NCBI GenBank assembly: GCA_905250075.1
Contig: CAJNOP010000347.1
Coordinates: 125,522-189,521, forward strand
Length of the DNA stretch: 64,000 bases
Origin: Rotaria sp. Silwood1
Lineage: Eukaryota > Rotifera > Eurotatoria > Philodinida > Philodinidae
Direction of reading: 5' to 3'
Position 1 is the stretch's first letter; each line of letters begins with the position of its first letter. Below, piece after piece: positions 13,280-27,400 of the stretch. A program made the position numbers and the translations under genes. The notes beneath the pieces were generated by a model. It worked only from the letters and a program-made list of their open reading frames with translations. It did not search any database and was not told the DNA's origin.

Positions 13280-15224
13280 TTAATTTAATCGTATTCTATA
13301 ATCAGTAAAAAATGCCCATACAAAAACACATAATGATAAAACTATAATAGCTGCATATGAACATCGATTATGCCATGATGAAATATTTGGTTCATGTATA
13401 ACACATATACTTCGTCTACTACTTGTATTATCATATGGAGGTTTATCTGAACTTATTGATTGTACATCAAGTTCATCAGCTTTTTCTAAACCACAAATCC
13501 AAGCAATAGCAATTTTGAAATATAATACAATGCCCGTAGAATTATCTAGAATACAAAAACAAAATAATAATTAATTTAAGATTTATAAATAAATTTTTAA
13601 TACGTGTATCAAAAAATTCAAATGCTTTTTTTTCTGTTTTAGTTAGTGATATATTTGTATGATGTTGATTTGAATTTTCATATGAATATGGATGTTCTTC
13701 ATCATAATATGTATCTGCTTTATACATACAACCAGGTCGAGTTGGAATTGTAATTGGTTTATCAGGATTATCAAGATCAAATGTAGTTAAACCTGATATC
13801 TATATATTAAATGAAATAATAATTTGTTTTCTTGTTTATTTTTACTTACATATTTATCTGGTATTGGTTTTGTAAGAAGACTAACAACAATAGTAACAAT
13901 AGCTGATATAAAAAAAAGTAAAACAGAAAAATATAAAAAATTAAATCGAATTATTGTTGGACGTTTATCCAAATGTTCAAGTTGACAAGGCATTGCTGTA
14001 TAAGAATATTCCCATATAAAACGAAACATACCAACAAATAAACCAGCTATAAGACCCCAAAAAGCTCCCTAAAATAAATAGATAAACTATTTGTATTCCC
14101 CCCCCCCCCCTCGCTCCGATAAATTATATTTTATGATTATTATTTACTTCTTCATTTATTCGTTTCCATAATACACCAAGTAAATAACAAGCAGCAACAG
14201 GTGGAGCTAAAAATGATTGAACAGCTTGTATATAATCAAATAATCTTGAACCTTGTGCTGCTCGAATAATTGGAATCCAAAAAATTGAAACAATCACAAG
14301 TATCATAACAAAAACTCTTAAATAACAAAATATTTTGCATCAAAACAAAATTCTTTTTTTATTACCTGCCAACAATCATTAATTCCCAATCAGGTGCATT
14401 TTTACGAAAACGTTGCCATATATCAATAGTAAATATAGTTGAACTTGAATTAAATATTGATGTTAATGATGACATTAATGCAGCAATCATACATGCTAAT
14501 GTTAAACCACGAATTGCTGATAAAAAAAAGAACAAAAAAAAAAAATAAAAATTTAATTTGATTAGAAAAAAAAAAGAAAAACAATAACCATTAGGCATTA
14601 ATCGAATAACAAGAAGTGGATATGCTATATCATTACAACCATTTCGACTATGACAAACTTGATAACATGTATCTGGATCAGTACAACCAATTTCATCTAT
14701 AACATATGTAAATGATACAAAAAAAAAAAAGAACGTTTGCATACCAGGAAAGAGTATTCGTGCAACCATTCCTATGTAAATTCAATACAAAAAAAAAAAA
14801 GAACTTAAATTATTAAGAATATAAATTATTTACCAGGAAATACCATAAGAAATAATGGTAAAAATTTTAATAGGCCTGCAAATAAACAACCAGCTCTTGC
14901 ATGTGATAGATTCTTTGCTGCTAATGTTCGTTGAACAATGACCTACGGTTTTTTGTTTTTTTGATGAAAATAAAAATTGTTTTTTTTTTTTTTTGAAATT
15001 TTATTTACTTGATCACAACTCCAATACCATGTTGAAACAATTGCACCACCAATTATTATACCAAACCATGGTAAATCAGCATCAAATGGACGTATTAATG
15101 AAAAATAATCTTCATTTGGAATACCACATTTAGTTGTACTATGTAATGTTGTATTAGCAAGAGCATATGGAAAAAAATTTCGTATTTGTTGAAGACCACC
15201 AACTTTTACAAAACCTGATTATAT

Positions 15225-15256
<32 letters not shown>

Positions 15257-16826
15257 ATTTTTTATATGTTTTACTAATAATCATAAGTATAAAAGCCGAA
15301 ATAATCATAATTATTGTTTGAATAAAATCTGTCCAAATAACTGCTGTTAAACCACCTATGAAATTTATATTTTAATTAAACAATCAAAAAGTTTTTTTTG
15401 TTATTATATTTACCTCCAACAGTAAAAAAAGCAGCTAGAAGTATAAGAGCAATAACTGATGCATAAAGATTCCAATTAAGTGCTTGTTGAAGAAAAACAG
15501 CACCAGAATAAAGATCAACAGATATTTTTGTAAATATTGATAACATTAAAGCAAGACATGTTAAATATATTCGTATACGTTCACCTCCATAACGCATTTT
15601 TAAATATTGAGGCATAGTATATACCTATTGCAATAGATTTATTTTCAATTATATTTTTTGTTTTCGATATCATAAATGCCAAATAAGAATTTTTGAATAC
15701 TGAGGCAAAATATAAATAAAATTCTCTTTTTCAACTACTATTTGAATTCATCTTAGTGTTTATGATTAGGAAAATATATTGAAAATTAAACCTAGTTGAA
15801 GAATTTTTGAAGATCTGTTTATATATATATCATTATGTACAATACCTCTGCTTTCATATAAATTGGTACAAATAACCAACCAAGTATCATAAGCATATAG
15901 ATAGCCTATTATATAAAATATGTATATTTTTGTTCTTTTCTTTATTATTTCTTACTCCTAATTCAAAACCAGCAACACCTATACCACTTGAAGCACCTGA
16001 ACCACTTAGACCAATAAAATGACCACTGCCGATGTTTGATGCAAATAAAGAAGCGCCCACCTATAGACATATGTATAATATTAATAGAAATTTTATATAT
16101 ATTTTGTAAATTTTACCGGTATAAAATGCATCGAACGACCAGCAAGAAAATATCCACCTAAATGTAGAAATATTATTTTAGTGTGTAACAAATGAATGTT
16201 TCTAGATGTCAAATTGCTTTTCATTTGAGACTATTGTCATTCGATCGATCATGATAAGTAGTAAAAAGAAAATCTTTTTGATTTAATTTTCTGACATTCG
16301 CTTGTTAAGTTATGGGCGTTTTATTTGGTTCTTGCTATAGGACTGCACATATCCTTCGTTTGTGAAATACAGTCCCAAATCGACGTTTCTTCGGAATGTA
16401 AATATCTTAATCAAGTAAAACGTTCTTAAACGAAGATTGAGCAGCTAAATTCAGCATAATCGATTGAATGACAATAATCTCAAGCAAAAATCGATAGAAT
16501 AATTAAGAATGTTCTCTTATTAACTTAGATACAAAAAAGTTTAAGAAAGTTAAAATATTAAATGTGCGACATAATTAAGAAAATCATAAAGATTTGATCA
16601 ATAATTTCTTTTCATAGCTATTAAATTTAATCATAAACTTTTTATATTTCTTTACCAACACTCCCACGATTTTTGCATGAACTCTAAAATTCAATAAATA
16701 ATAATTAATTAGAACAAAATTTTTAATTTATCATACCCAAACTCCAAAACCAAGAATAAGTAAAAAATAAAGTAATAAAACTAATACATCCGACCAATGA
16801 AGTGCAGTTCCGATGACGGCAACCAT
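13280..16826 (-). CDS. SGLT-type sodium/sugar symporter (SLC5 family)
   Basis: Sixteen exons on the minus strand, from 5' to 3': 16737-16826, 16656-16683, 16117-16157, 15956-16060, 15846-15905, 15414-15624, 15275-15355, 15009-15214, 14834-14942, 14745-14771, 14589-14696, 14366-14516, 14148-14316, 13850-14068, 13604-13799 and 13280-13545. All are GT-AG and in frame, giving 688 residues against about 660-680 for animal SGLTs. Recognisable SGLT stretches in order are [65 protein letters not shown], the Cys-rich extracellular loop [32 protein letters not shown], and [14 protein letters not shown]. The protein ends with a hydrophobic helix about 10 residues before the stop. The Asp-Gln of the SCDQ segment matches the sugar-contacting Gln of SGLT1. 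The protein should take up glucose, or a related solute such as myo-inositol, with sodium across the plasma membrane. Sugar preference is inference. Confidence 0.94.
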
Positions 16827-17057
16827 GTTTTGATTTTAATTTAAAATGTGTATGTGTTTTTATCATTTTACCTTTATTTTCTACGGTATAAAAAGATCAT
16901 GAATAGATCAACAAACATATGACCTTTTACTCAATAGAGATATTTCAAGGTTATTATTTTATTTCTTTCATATAAAAATTAACATCAATGATAGTAAATG
17001 AAGTAAAAAACAAAAAACAAACGAAATTGACATTTTTATTGAAATCAACGTTTATTA

Positions 17058-17462
17058 TCATAAATATGTATTAATCTTTTCATTTTTAAAATAATAAAGA
17101 TAATAAATATCATTTCCAATTCGTGTAATAAATGGAGCTTTGGTTAATTTTTTTTCAAGTTCAATTGTTAATTCTTTTGTTGATTTATCTGAATCAGGTT
17201 TGACTTGACGATATTGTTTAATAATCTATTAAATAATAATGAAAAAAAGGATATATTATTGAATTATACTAATATCAACTTAATTCTTTTTTAAGTTTAT
17301 CAAAACTAATTGTTTCACTATTAGAATTTTGAACAATTGTTTGAATTCGTGTAATCCAATCAAAACTTGTTGTTGATCCAACTAAATGAATCAAAAAGTT
17401 CAAATAAGAAAAATCAAAAAAAATGTAAATATTCTCTTACTATCTATATAATGACTGTTCAT
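17058..17462 (-). CDS. Small unidentified gene with one unresolved exon junction
   Basis: Three exons can be read on the minus strand: 17441-17462 (MNSHYID), about 17280-17381 (GSTTSFDWITRIQTIV through FDKLKKEL) and 17058-17225 (IIKQYRQVKP through NDIYYLYYF, to a stop). The first intron is a clean GT-AG join. The second is not: the only GT donor (GTTGAT) leaves one base too many for the only acceptor, so the model shifts frame by one at that point. The coding quality on both sides is good (low stop density, charged helical peptide). I therefore think this is a real gene of roughly 96 residues, or a recently broken one. No family is recognised. It sits 5' of the symporter on the same strand, about 230 bp away. 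Confidence 0.45.
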
Positions 17463-19147
17463 TTTACTGCAATAGTTTGAAAAGGAAAAGTATGTATATA
17501 TATTCAACTTTTCTTGATTACCAAAGATGAATCATAGATAGAATAGAACGAATATATAATAGATCAACATTTACATCTGATAGAAAAGAAATAGTCACGA
17601 GTATATTGGTTTTTTTGTCAAATAAATTTATCATTTCACTCTTTAATATTAAAATAGAGTAAAATTCAGTTTTTGATTACTTCTAAAGTTCGAAGAGTTT
17701 GCCATTTTCTTTTGAATAGTTATAATATTCGGATCTACCACTATGATTACGTCTTGTGAATGAAGAAGAGAGATTTTTTCTTTCTTTTCATCCGTAGTAA
17801 AAAATGCAGAAAAAATTTTCATTTAAATAAAATCATATTTATTATTGAAGTTTATTAAAAAATCACCGATTTATCGGGATTTTGATGGCATAGGTTAGAA
17901 CACATCGTATTTTATGTGTATTGTAATCTTGATTTTAATTAAATGAAAATATTATATACTACTATTTAAGTTTTAATTATCTTTATTTAAAAGTGATATC
18001 TACACCGAGCAAATAGTTGTGTTTATTTGAAGGTTGAAACTTGAACTGAATTCAATTTTCAAATTTGACATATATGGAGGAATGTATGAATTATAATTGA
18101 TATTTCAGAGATATATTTGAGAAATTTCTATTGTTAGTCATGCAAAACTGACATAAAAAAAAAGTTTACTTGAAGAAATAAAGAGCGCTAGAATTCTTAT
18201 AAAAAAAAAATAAAAAAATATTTTTGAATTTGTCTGAAAACAGTGCAAAAGATAAAGAAAAATAATCGAAATATGATGTTGAAGTTCGACGATCTCAATC
18301 ATATACACAAAACAAATGAATATACTTAATCATCTATACTGTTTGAATTCGAACTTTCTGATTTTATTTTTCAAACAAATCGCACACAATAACGAAATTT
18401 AAATGACTTAGAATGATATTAGTCACATGCTTCGTCCATAGATTATTCATTTCATGTTAATCATACCACTGCACTAATATTTTTCTTTCGAATTTCTCAG
18501 TTATTTTATTTTATTTTTTGTTTTGTTTTTTCTAAGTTAAATAATTAATTGATAGCTTTTCCAATCATACATAAAGTCATAGCTTTCAATATATTCTATC
18601 ATAGTTCTTCTCTCTCACTGATTGAATATATAAGTTCTGTTACAGCTGAACTGCTCTCGCTGCTTCCAATGTAACAGCCATTCAACTAGAGATAGAGAAA
18701 TATATCATTCTATCAATGAATATTCTCTTCTTTTTTTTTTTCATCATACCACATATTGTTGTTACATTGGAACAGAACGAATAATTTAATGCATGAATCA
18801 AAGGATTTTCTTTCCTGATTACTTTGCTATCAGCCTATTGGATAGTTCAATAGGCATTACCGAGAAATTCTCTTTATTGAAATATAAACCTTGATGTAAA
18901 AATATTTCATTGACGTAAATGTTTATCATTTGCATATGTATTGATTAGATAACTGGTGACGATGGTTCCATGGTGTTCTTATTAAGACAACGTTTCTCTA
19001 CACACACTTGCGCACATCACTTCAACTAAAAATAAAAACAAGATATTCTTTTCTCTTCATTATAATAATATCTTCGAGCAACACAAAAAGAAAAAACTAC
19101 AATTTCTTTTTTAAATATTTGAGCTTCTTCCACGGAACAAAAAAGAT
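17463..19147. other. AT-rich intergenic region
   Basis: No supported gene. One local inverted repeat is visible: ttccaatgtaacag near 18664 and ctgttccaatgtaacaac on the other strand near 18758, about 100 bp apart. This could be a small palindrome or the remains of a MITE, but the ends are not defined. The rest is AT-rich with no structure noticed. Confidence 0.5.
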
Positions 19148-19375
19148 TTAATCATTTTCAGTTATTAAACGTTGTAAAGTACGCAATATACGTTCAGAAA
19201 ATGACTGCGCATTCGAAAAACCAGCCTTATCGTCAAACATTCCAGCAATGTCGTGATATGAACCAGATAAGTTATGATTATTTGAAGAGGACGTATTTTG
19301 GTGAATTTCTACTACGCATACGGTCATAAGCCATACAAATGTTGTATTGAGTACAAGAGCTACATCCATATCCAT
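19148..19375 (-). CDS. Possible small secreted protein, 75 residues
   Basis: The ORF begins with a hydrophobic leader (VALVLNTTFVWLMTVCVVEI) that looks like a signal peptide. It continues with a polar Ser/Asn-rich segment and ends with an amphipathic helix (FSERILRTLQRLITEND) before the stop. It lies about 265 bp downstream of the carboxylesterase stop on the same strand. The base just upstream of the Met reads tgtag|GTATGG, so it might instead be a terminal exon joined to an earlier one. The layout of leader, spacer and amphipathic helix would suit a peptide precursor, but I see no clear dibasic plus amidation site and recognise no family. Chance ORF is possible. Confidence 0.35.
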   Translation of the reverse strand: MDMDVALVLNTTFVWLMTVCVVEIHQNTSSSNNHNLSGSYHDIAGMFDDKAGFSNAQSFSERILRTLQRLITEND

Positions 19376-19640
19376 ACCTACACCCTACATGCACGACCAC
19401 ACTCATTCTTTACCGAAAAACATTATTTTTCAGATATAATAATATGAACAACAGTACCGCGCCTTGTAGAATGATGCTTACATCGAAGGAAAGCTTTTGA
19501 AGTTATTCTGTTCTCAATTAATGATTGAAAAAAGAGGAAATTTTAGTAAAATTTTGAGTATTTGTTTTCCAATAAAGAACCGTTTAAGGACGAACTAAAA
19601 CTTAAGACTCATTACACTGATTTTATTCTTATCAATTTAT

Positions 19641-21538
<1,898 letters not shown>

Positions 21539-22501
21539 TTTGATGAATATCTCTATCGTAGATAATTGATAAGGAAGAGACGTATTTTCAAACGTAACAC
21601 ATCTTGTTATATTTGCACACAACAACAAAGTCTCATATGATGACACTTTGCAAGTGCACTTCGATAATTTCTGAAACTAGTCATTTTTTCTTCTATCAAA
21701 ATCTGATACGATGAGTTGAATGTGATTTCGAATAATATCTGTAGAATATTATCATTTCGTGTGTATAAAATTTCACTTTATTTTTACTTTGGTATTAAAA
21801 TAAATCTTGCAGATGAAAGTGAGGAAGCAAGTCGAAAAAAAATTCATTTAAGAAACAAGTCAGGGTGTGGGTGTTGATTTAGAGGATGGGAAAAGACACA
21901 CTCACCCTAGCTTTCATCCTAATGGTTCGATAGTCCTTTTTGATAAGGTGATTCAAGAAAAGAACACAACATTTGAATTTTTCTGTACTTGTGAGTGATG
22001 TCAACAAAAGCAGCGTTTCTCTGTGTATGACACCCACATGCACGACTGTGGCTTGTCTGATAAGCGTACAAATGCTAGGCTATTCACCCCAAGATTTTTA
22101 TCAGTACATAATCCTTATTATACATGTTCTACTTCTCAGTCAGGATGATAAACAAAAAGAATATGGCATGTCAAAAGGCGAACAATGAGGAAGTTTGTAA
22201 TGTTGATCAAAGCTCTTGTATTGATTGGTGGGTTTCTTGAAGAAAATGCACTTGTTGTTCCACAAACTTTAAATGAGTGTTCTCATCAAACGATGATTCT
22301 TGCTCACAACGCCCAAAAGTTGCTGTAGGAACTTGTTGGCGTTATTTCGTCATCGTTTTTAGTTACGCTACAAACTGCACTTATGTTTTTAGATTAAATT
22401 CTATAGTCTACTAAATTTAGAATGTGCAAGAAGAGTGTTTTTATCGATCTTAGGTTAATGAATGTCGATGAAGGCTTAAGAGTTCTTTGATTGCTTGCTT
22501 G
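21539..22501. other. Intergenic between esterase and M28 peptidase
   Basis: About 960 bp between two minus-strand genes, so it should hold the esterase promoter and the peptidase 3' flank. The ORFs crossing it are short and unsupported. A short pair gggtgtgggtg (near 21862) and acactcacccta (near 21899) forms a weak hairpin. No other structure was noticed. Confidence 0.5.
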
Positions 22502-24400
22502 TTACATTTCAAAAAGTATCGATAAGAATATATTTAGTCCCATGATAAGAATCGGATTCGCTTCGCTCCAATATGAGTCTGAGTGGCAATCTGCATGAGC
22601 CAACATTGCAACTGTGGCAATGGCATATTGAGAGACTGTTTGTCCATATTCAAAATCAATTAAATTCACTGTATCTAAAGTATCATGATATCCATCACGT
22701 TCGAAATTTTCATGATAATTTATGTGTTCATTGAAGAGCAGACAAGTAAAACCATATTCAACAAACCTGACACCGTCAGTATTGTACAAATACGCAAAGG
22801 GATCACTCCATCGACGTAGTACTGGCTGTAAATTCTGCAAGATTAAATCGTTCTTGATTCGTGGATAAACATAATTAAGAGCTAATTCAGCCATGAGTAA
22901 TGATTTAGTTGTATCTCCTGCGTTAACTTGAACAATAGGATCACTTCGATGGACACGATGACCTATCATATCAACAATGACGGCCGTATGAATCGGTTGC
23001 TTTTTTATAAATAATTGCTGTAGGAAATGGCTGATACCCAAACTAGCCGCGGGATATTCTTCACCTGTCATATGCACTAACCATATGTCACGGCACGCTT
23101 TTTCTTGCGTTTTTTTCAGTATCGAAGCTGATTGCAGTAAAGCAAGCATACCACTAACATTATCATCAGCACCTGGTGTTGACTGTCGTTTGCCCGTATC
23201 GGCGAATGTATCTCCTTCAAATGCAGTGTCGATGTGATCGATAAAAAGTACAGGTTCATGACACGTGTAAGATCCGTTAGCTGGTATGTAAGCAATAAGA
23301 TTTGCTTGTGTAATATTTCGCCAGTGAAAAATCTGTTTTTCCGTCCGAATATCCAGTTTGTTGTATCGTTCAATGAGATAAGCGATCAAATCTAATAATT
23401 GATTATTGGTTTGTATAGAAGATTTACGACTCAGATAGATTTGTGTTGTATTTTCGTACTCAAGTGGATATATACCACTTAATCGATACATATCCGATCT
23501 CCACTGGTTTGCAAATGCTTTTGGCCATTGAAGTTCGTTATACCAAGCATCTGAAACCGGCTTTGTTTTTGATATGTCATTCGATGATGGAGATGGAATA
23601 GTATACCAAGAAATATTCGATGGCCAATGGAAACTATTGTTTTGTGTAATGTTGATAAACATTGTGTACGGTTTTCCATTGACACGAAATGGTTGTGGCA
23701 AGACAACACAGATGTTGTGATGTAGCTCCGGTTCAACTTCATTCAGTTTTTCAGGTGATAACCATCCCGAATAGATTGTCGTTGTTTGTGTTTGATTCAG
23801 AGAATCTGTATAATCTGCAGATGTCCATAGACAATCACCGAATACGGGTTTCATGTATAATGATGATAATAATAAAATATCGGTAAATATTTCAAAATGA
23901 TGATCTGGATTTGATGTTATGAATAATTGAGGTAGATATGGTTCTGGATACTCAGATTCACTTAATGGAGAATCGAATGAAGATGAGAATTTGATCGACG
24001 AAGAATTCAACCAAACCCAGTTAGAGTCATTACAAAATATTCTAGCGTAAACCCATGTATAAAATCCAAATGCACCAAGAGTCGGCCATAATTCAATCAT
24101 GGTGATATTCATTGATTTATGATGATTTATAATCGTTTGCAATTGGCTCTCACCAGCAGACTTCAGTGACTGAGGAATGTAAATTCTATTGGATGCCATC
24201 AAATCACAATTCACATCGGTTATATTGAATTCTAAATTAACAGGCTTACAACCAGTATACAAAGGAATATGTTGATCATCGCCTGAGATGAATGGCTGTA
24301 GATAATGAGTTTGAGTTGGAACGTACGAAGATAACGGGACTATACAAAAGACATTATTTTGCTTTAATAATAGGAAAAATAAGATCGTGCTTCGTAGCAT
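22502..24400 (-). CDS. M28-family zinc metallopeptidase, secreted, single exon
   Basis: A 632-residue uninterrupted ORF. It opens with a signal peptide (MLRSTILFFLLLK...) and has many N-glycosylation sequons in its first 350 residues. The catalytic part is C-terminal and carries the M28 ligand order: His389 in DHIDTA, the Asp pair 412-413 in PGADDN, Glu447-Glu448 in TGEEYP, Asp477 in VDMIGH, and His572 in GYHDTLDT. This pattern fits a co-catalytic two-zinc aminopeptidase/carboxypeptidase fold. The last 20 residues (NPILIMGLNIFLSILFEM) are hydrophobic, which suggests a GPI-anchor signal or membrane tail, so it may be a surface ectoenzyme. The about 350-residue N-terminal region is not recognised. 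Unlike the genes to its left it has no intron. The substrate is unknown. Confidence 0.88.
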   Translation of the reverse strand: MLRSTILFFLLLKQNNVFCIVPLSSYVPTQTHYLQPFISGDDQHIPLYTGCKPVNLEFNITDVNCDLMASNRIYIPQSLKSAGESQLQTIINHHKSMNITMIELWPTLGAFGFYTWVYARIFCNDSNWVWLNSSSIKFSSSFDSPLSESEYPEPYLPQLFITSNPDHHFEIFTDILLLSSLYMKPVFGDCLWTSADYTDSLNQTQTTTIYSGWLSPEKLNEVEPELHHNICVVLPQPFRVNGKPYTMFINITQNNSFHWPSNISWYTIPSPSSNDISKTKPVSDAWYNELQWPKAFANQWRSDMYRLSGIYPLEYENTTQIYLSRKSSIQTNNQLLDLIAYLIERYNKLDIRTEKQIFHWRNITQANLIAYIPANGSYTCHEPVLFIDHIDTAFEGDTFADTGKRQSTPGADDNVSGMLALLQSASILKKTQEKACRDIWLVHMTGEEYPAASLGISHFLQQLFIKKQPIHTAVIVDMIGHRVHRSDPIVQVNAGDTTKSLLMAELALNYVYPRIKNDLILQNLQPVLRRWSDPFAYLYNTDGVRFVEYGFTCLLFNEHINYHENFERDGYHDTLDTVNLIDFEYGQTVSQYAIATVAMLAHADCHSDSYWSEANPILIMGLNIFLSILFEM

Positions 24401-27400
24401 GATTTTTAACTATGGCAATTTTTTATTTCGTTGGAAGTTGTTCTGCACTTACTCACCTATCACAAAAAGTAAATGCTCGACTATAGTCAAGATAAATGGA
24501 CTTTTGACAAATATTAGCGATAACGTTGGTTATAGTATATGCAGAACTAATCTTCTTATATATATATACAGTACGATATTATCTATGCCATAAATCATAC
24601 TACATATTGACTTTATGGTTAGCTGACAAATAGAAACGGAGCATAAGTGCATTAAAAGTCTCAAACATCCAATGGAAGTATATCGCTGTTCTGCTGAATC
24701 CTTTTTTGTTCTAGAGTCAAATAAAATGCATGAAAAAAGAATGTTTTTATGCTCAATAAAATGTCCATAACGCCAACAGTGTCCCAGGATTGAGGTTTGG
24801 AAATTCTCCCAATTCCTAAAAACACCAGCTAAAAGTGACATATCCCTCGAGGAACTGAGAACTGACCCTCAACCACTTCACGAAACCTCCTCAATCTCAT
24901 CGATTCCTTCTCGTGAATAAATTACAATTCATTGCAACGACAGTTCCCAAACCACGATACCTTCTAATTTCCTCATTTCCTCCCGTGGGAATCGACCACC
25001 AACAATTCCTCAGATAAGGAATCAAGGAAATAACTAGAACTAACCGTCAATATTGATCGGAAGAACTGACACCAACATTAGCCATCATCATTCAAATTCC
25101 ATAAGAACGACCCAGAAAACAACAATTACCACACAAATGCGAGGATACGCTGAGGAACTAAGGAATTGTGACAGTTCTGCTGATAGTTCCTAGAAATTGG
25201 GGTGGATATCTAGAAGGTTTCTAGGTATCCACCTTAGTTCCTAGGAACTGTCAGCAGAACTGTCATAATTCCTCAGTTCCCCGGCTTTTTTCTGTCTCCG
25301 GTATAATTTTAGTATCTAATGAATAGTACATCATTTCCTCATTTCCCAGGAACTGTCAGCAGAAGTTAAATCTCTCCCTAGTCTGTATTGTGCCGTAAAT
25401 GAATCAAGAAAGCCTACCGAGAAGTATAGAGTTTATATCAGAAAAAGTCAAAAGCCTCATTTCTCCTCATTCTCTTGACATAGCCCCCACAGTTCTGCCC
25501 AGTTCTAAATGACAATTCCTTGGTTGAAATTTCGGTGATCAATGTCCCAGGAAAAATAAAGAATTATCCCTATTAGCAAAACAGTATACGACTGAGCTAA
25601 TCAATCCTCCTTGAAGCAATAGGAACTTAGGATAGGTTCCTTCTAGGTATCTATCTCAGTTCCTCGGAGAATTGAGGTAATGACGTAGCACTTTTTAGAT
25701 ACTAAAATTATACCGGATATAGAAATAAGTCAGGAAACTGAGCAATTGTGACAGTTCTGCTGACAGTTACTAGGAACAATCAGCAGAACTGTCACAATTC
25801 CTTCGTTCCTCAGCGTATCCTCGTATTTGTGTGGTAATTGTTGTTGTCTGGGACCTTCTTATGGGATTTGAATGATGATGGCTAATGTTGGTGGCAATTC
25901 TCCCGATCAGTATTGACGGTTAGTTCTAGTTATTTCCTCGATTCCTTATATGAGGAATTGTCGGTGGTCGATTCCCACGGAATGAAATGAGGAAATGAAA
26001 AGGTATCGTGATTTGGGAACTGTCGTTGCAATGAATTGTGATTTATTCATGAGAAGGAATTGAGGAGGAACCGAGGAGGTTTCGTGAAGTGGTTGAGGGC
26101 CAGTTCTCAGTTCCTCGAGGAATATGTCACTTTTAGCTGGTATTTTTATGAATTGAGAGAATTTCCAAAACTCAGTCCTTGGACACCTCTCAGTAAATGA
26201 CACATTTATTAATTGGGAAAGATTCAATTTCAGATTCTTATAGTACATTTTCTTCGAAAGCCATCTCTTTAGATACTTCAAATAGAACAAAAATTAAAAA
26301 ATAACATACTAGCATAATCTGATAGACGATTCATATGAGATTTAAGAATTGAAGGTGAATGAAAGCGAAGATGAAAACAACTTCATACATTCACCCGCAT
26401 ACCGTATATTAGAGTATGACAGTTTTCAAAAATGCCTAAGGTCGGAACTGAAACTAGGTTTAGTTCCAAGTTTCCAATAATAGAAGTGAAAAACCAGTTC
26501 TGATTTCGATTCCTAAAAAGTATACTTGCCACCGTTAATCTAGTTATTATATAGGAAATAGTTAATATTTGTTCACTAGAAATGTCTTTAAACTCACAAT
26601 GAAGATGTTGTCAATTAAACAAATGTGTCACTCACATCAAAGTTTTCAATTAGACATCAAATGTTTTCGTTCTTCAACCAAGAAAGATTTATTTTAATGC
26701 ATATGCAAAAAGCATCAAAGAAACAAACTACAACAGTAAAGTTGTTTTTCAACTCTTTTCTAGAGACAAGTAAATAAGTAATTTTTTTTTCTTCTTATGA
26801 AGATTTTCATTCAGTGCAACAAACAAATGAAAAATTTATTTGTATCAAATTCATACAAAGATGACGTTATATAGAAGACTCTATGACTTAAAGTCAGAGT
26901 CAATATCTATGAATTGAATTTATCTTATGCGTGTTAAATTTTAGTGATTGTTCAGTTCTTCCGTTGAATGCTACAATTCAAAGAATAGTACTATGATACG
27001 CTGAACTCTAACGAAATAGCAAATTTTTAATAGTCAGATGATAAAAACTACATATGTTCTCTGGGTATTGTTTTGATTGTATCTTTCTATGCCCTTGATT
27101 AATTTTTATCAATGATTCAAATTTTAAACAGGTAGTATGAATAAAACGCTCTGCCTTTTTCTACCAATATAATTAAGTTATTCCTGTCAAGATTATGGTT
27201 TATATCAACAAATTGGAACTTCAAAGATTTATCATCATTTGAATTCTTAGTTTTAGAAAAATTACTGTTTATGATGATATACTAACATGCAATCAGACTC
27301 TTCTCCTAATTACCTTTCATTGCATTATTTTTTCCATTGATCTGCATGCGGACTGATTGATTTACACCTGTAATTTCAGGTAACTATAATAGATGAAAAG

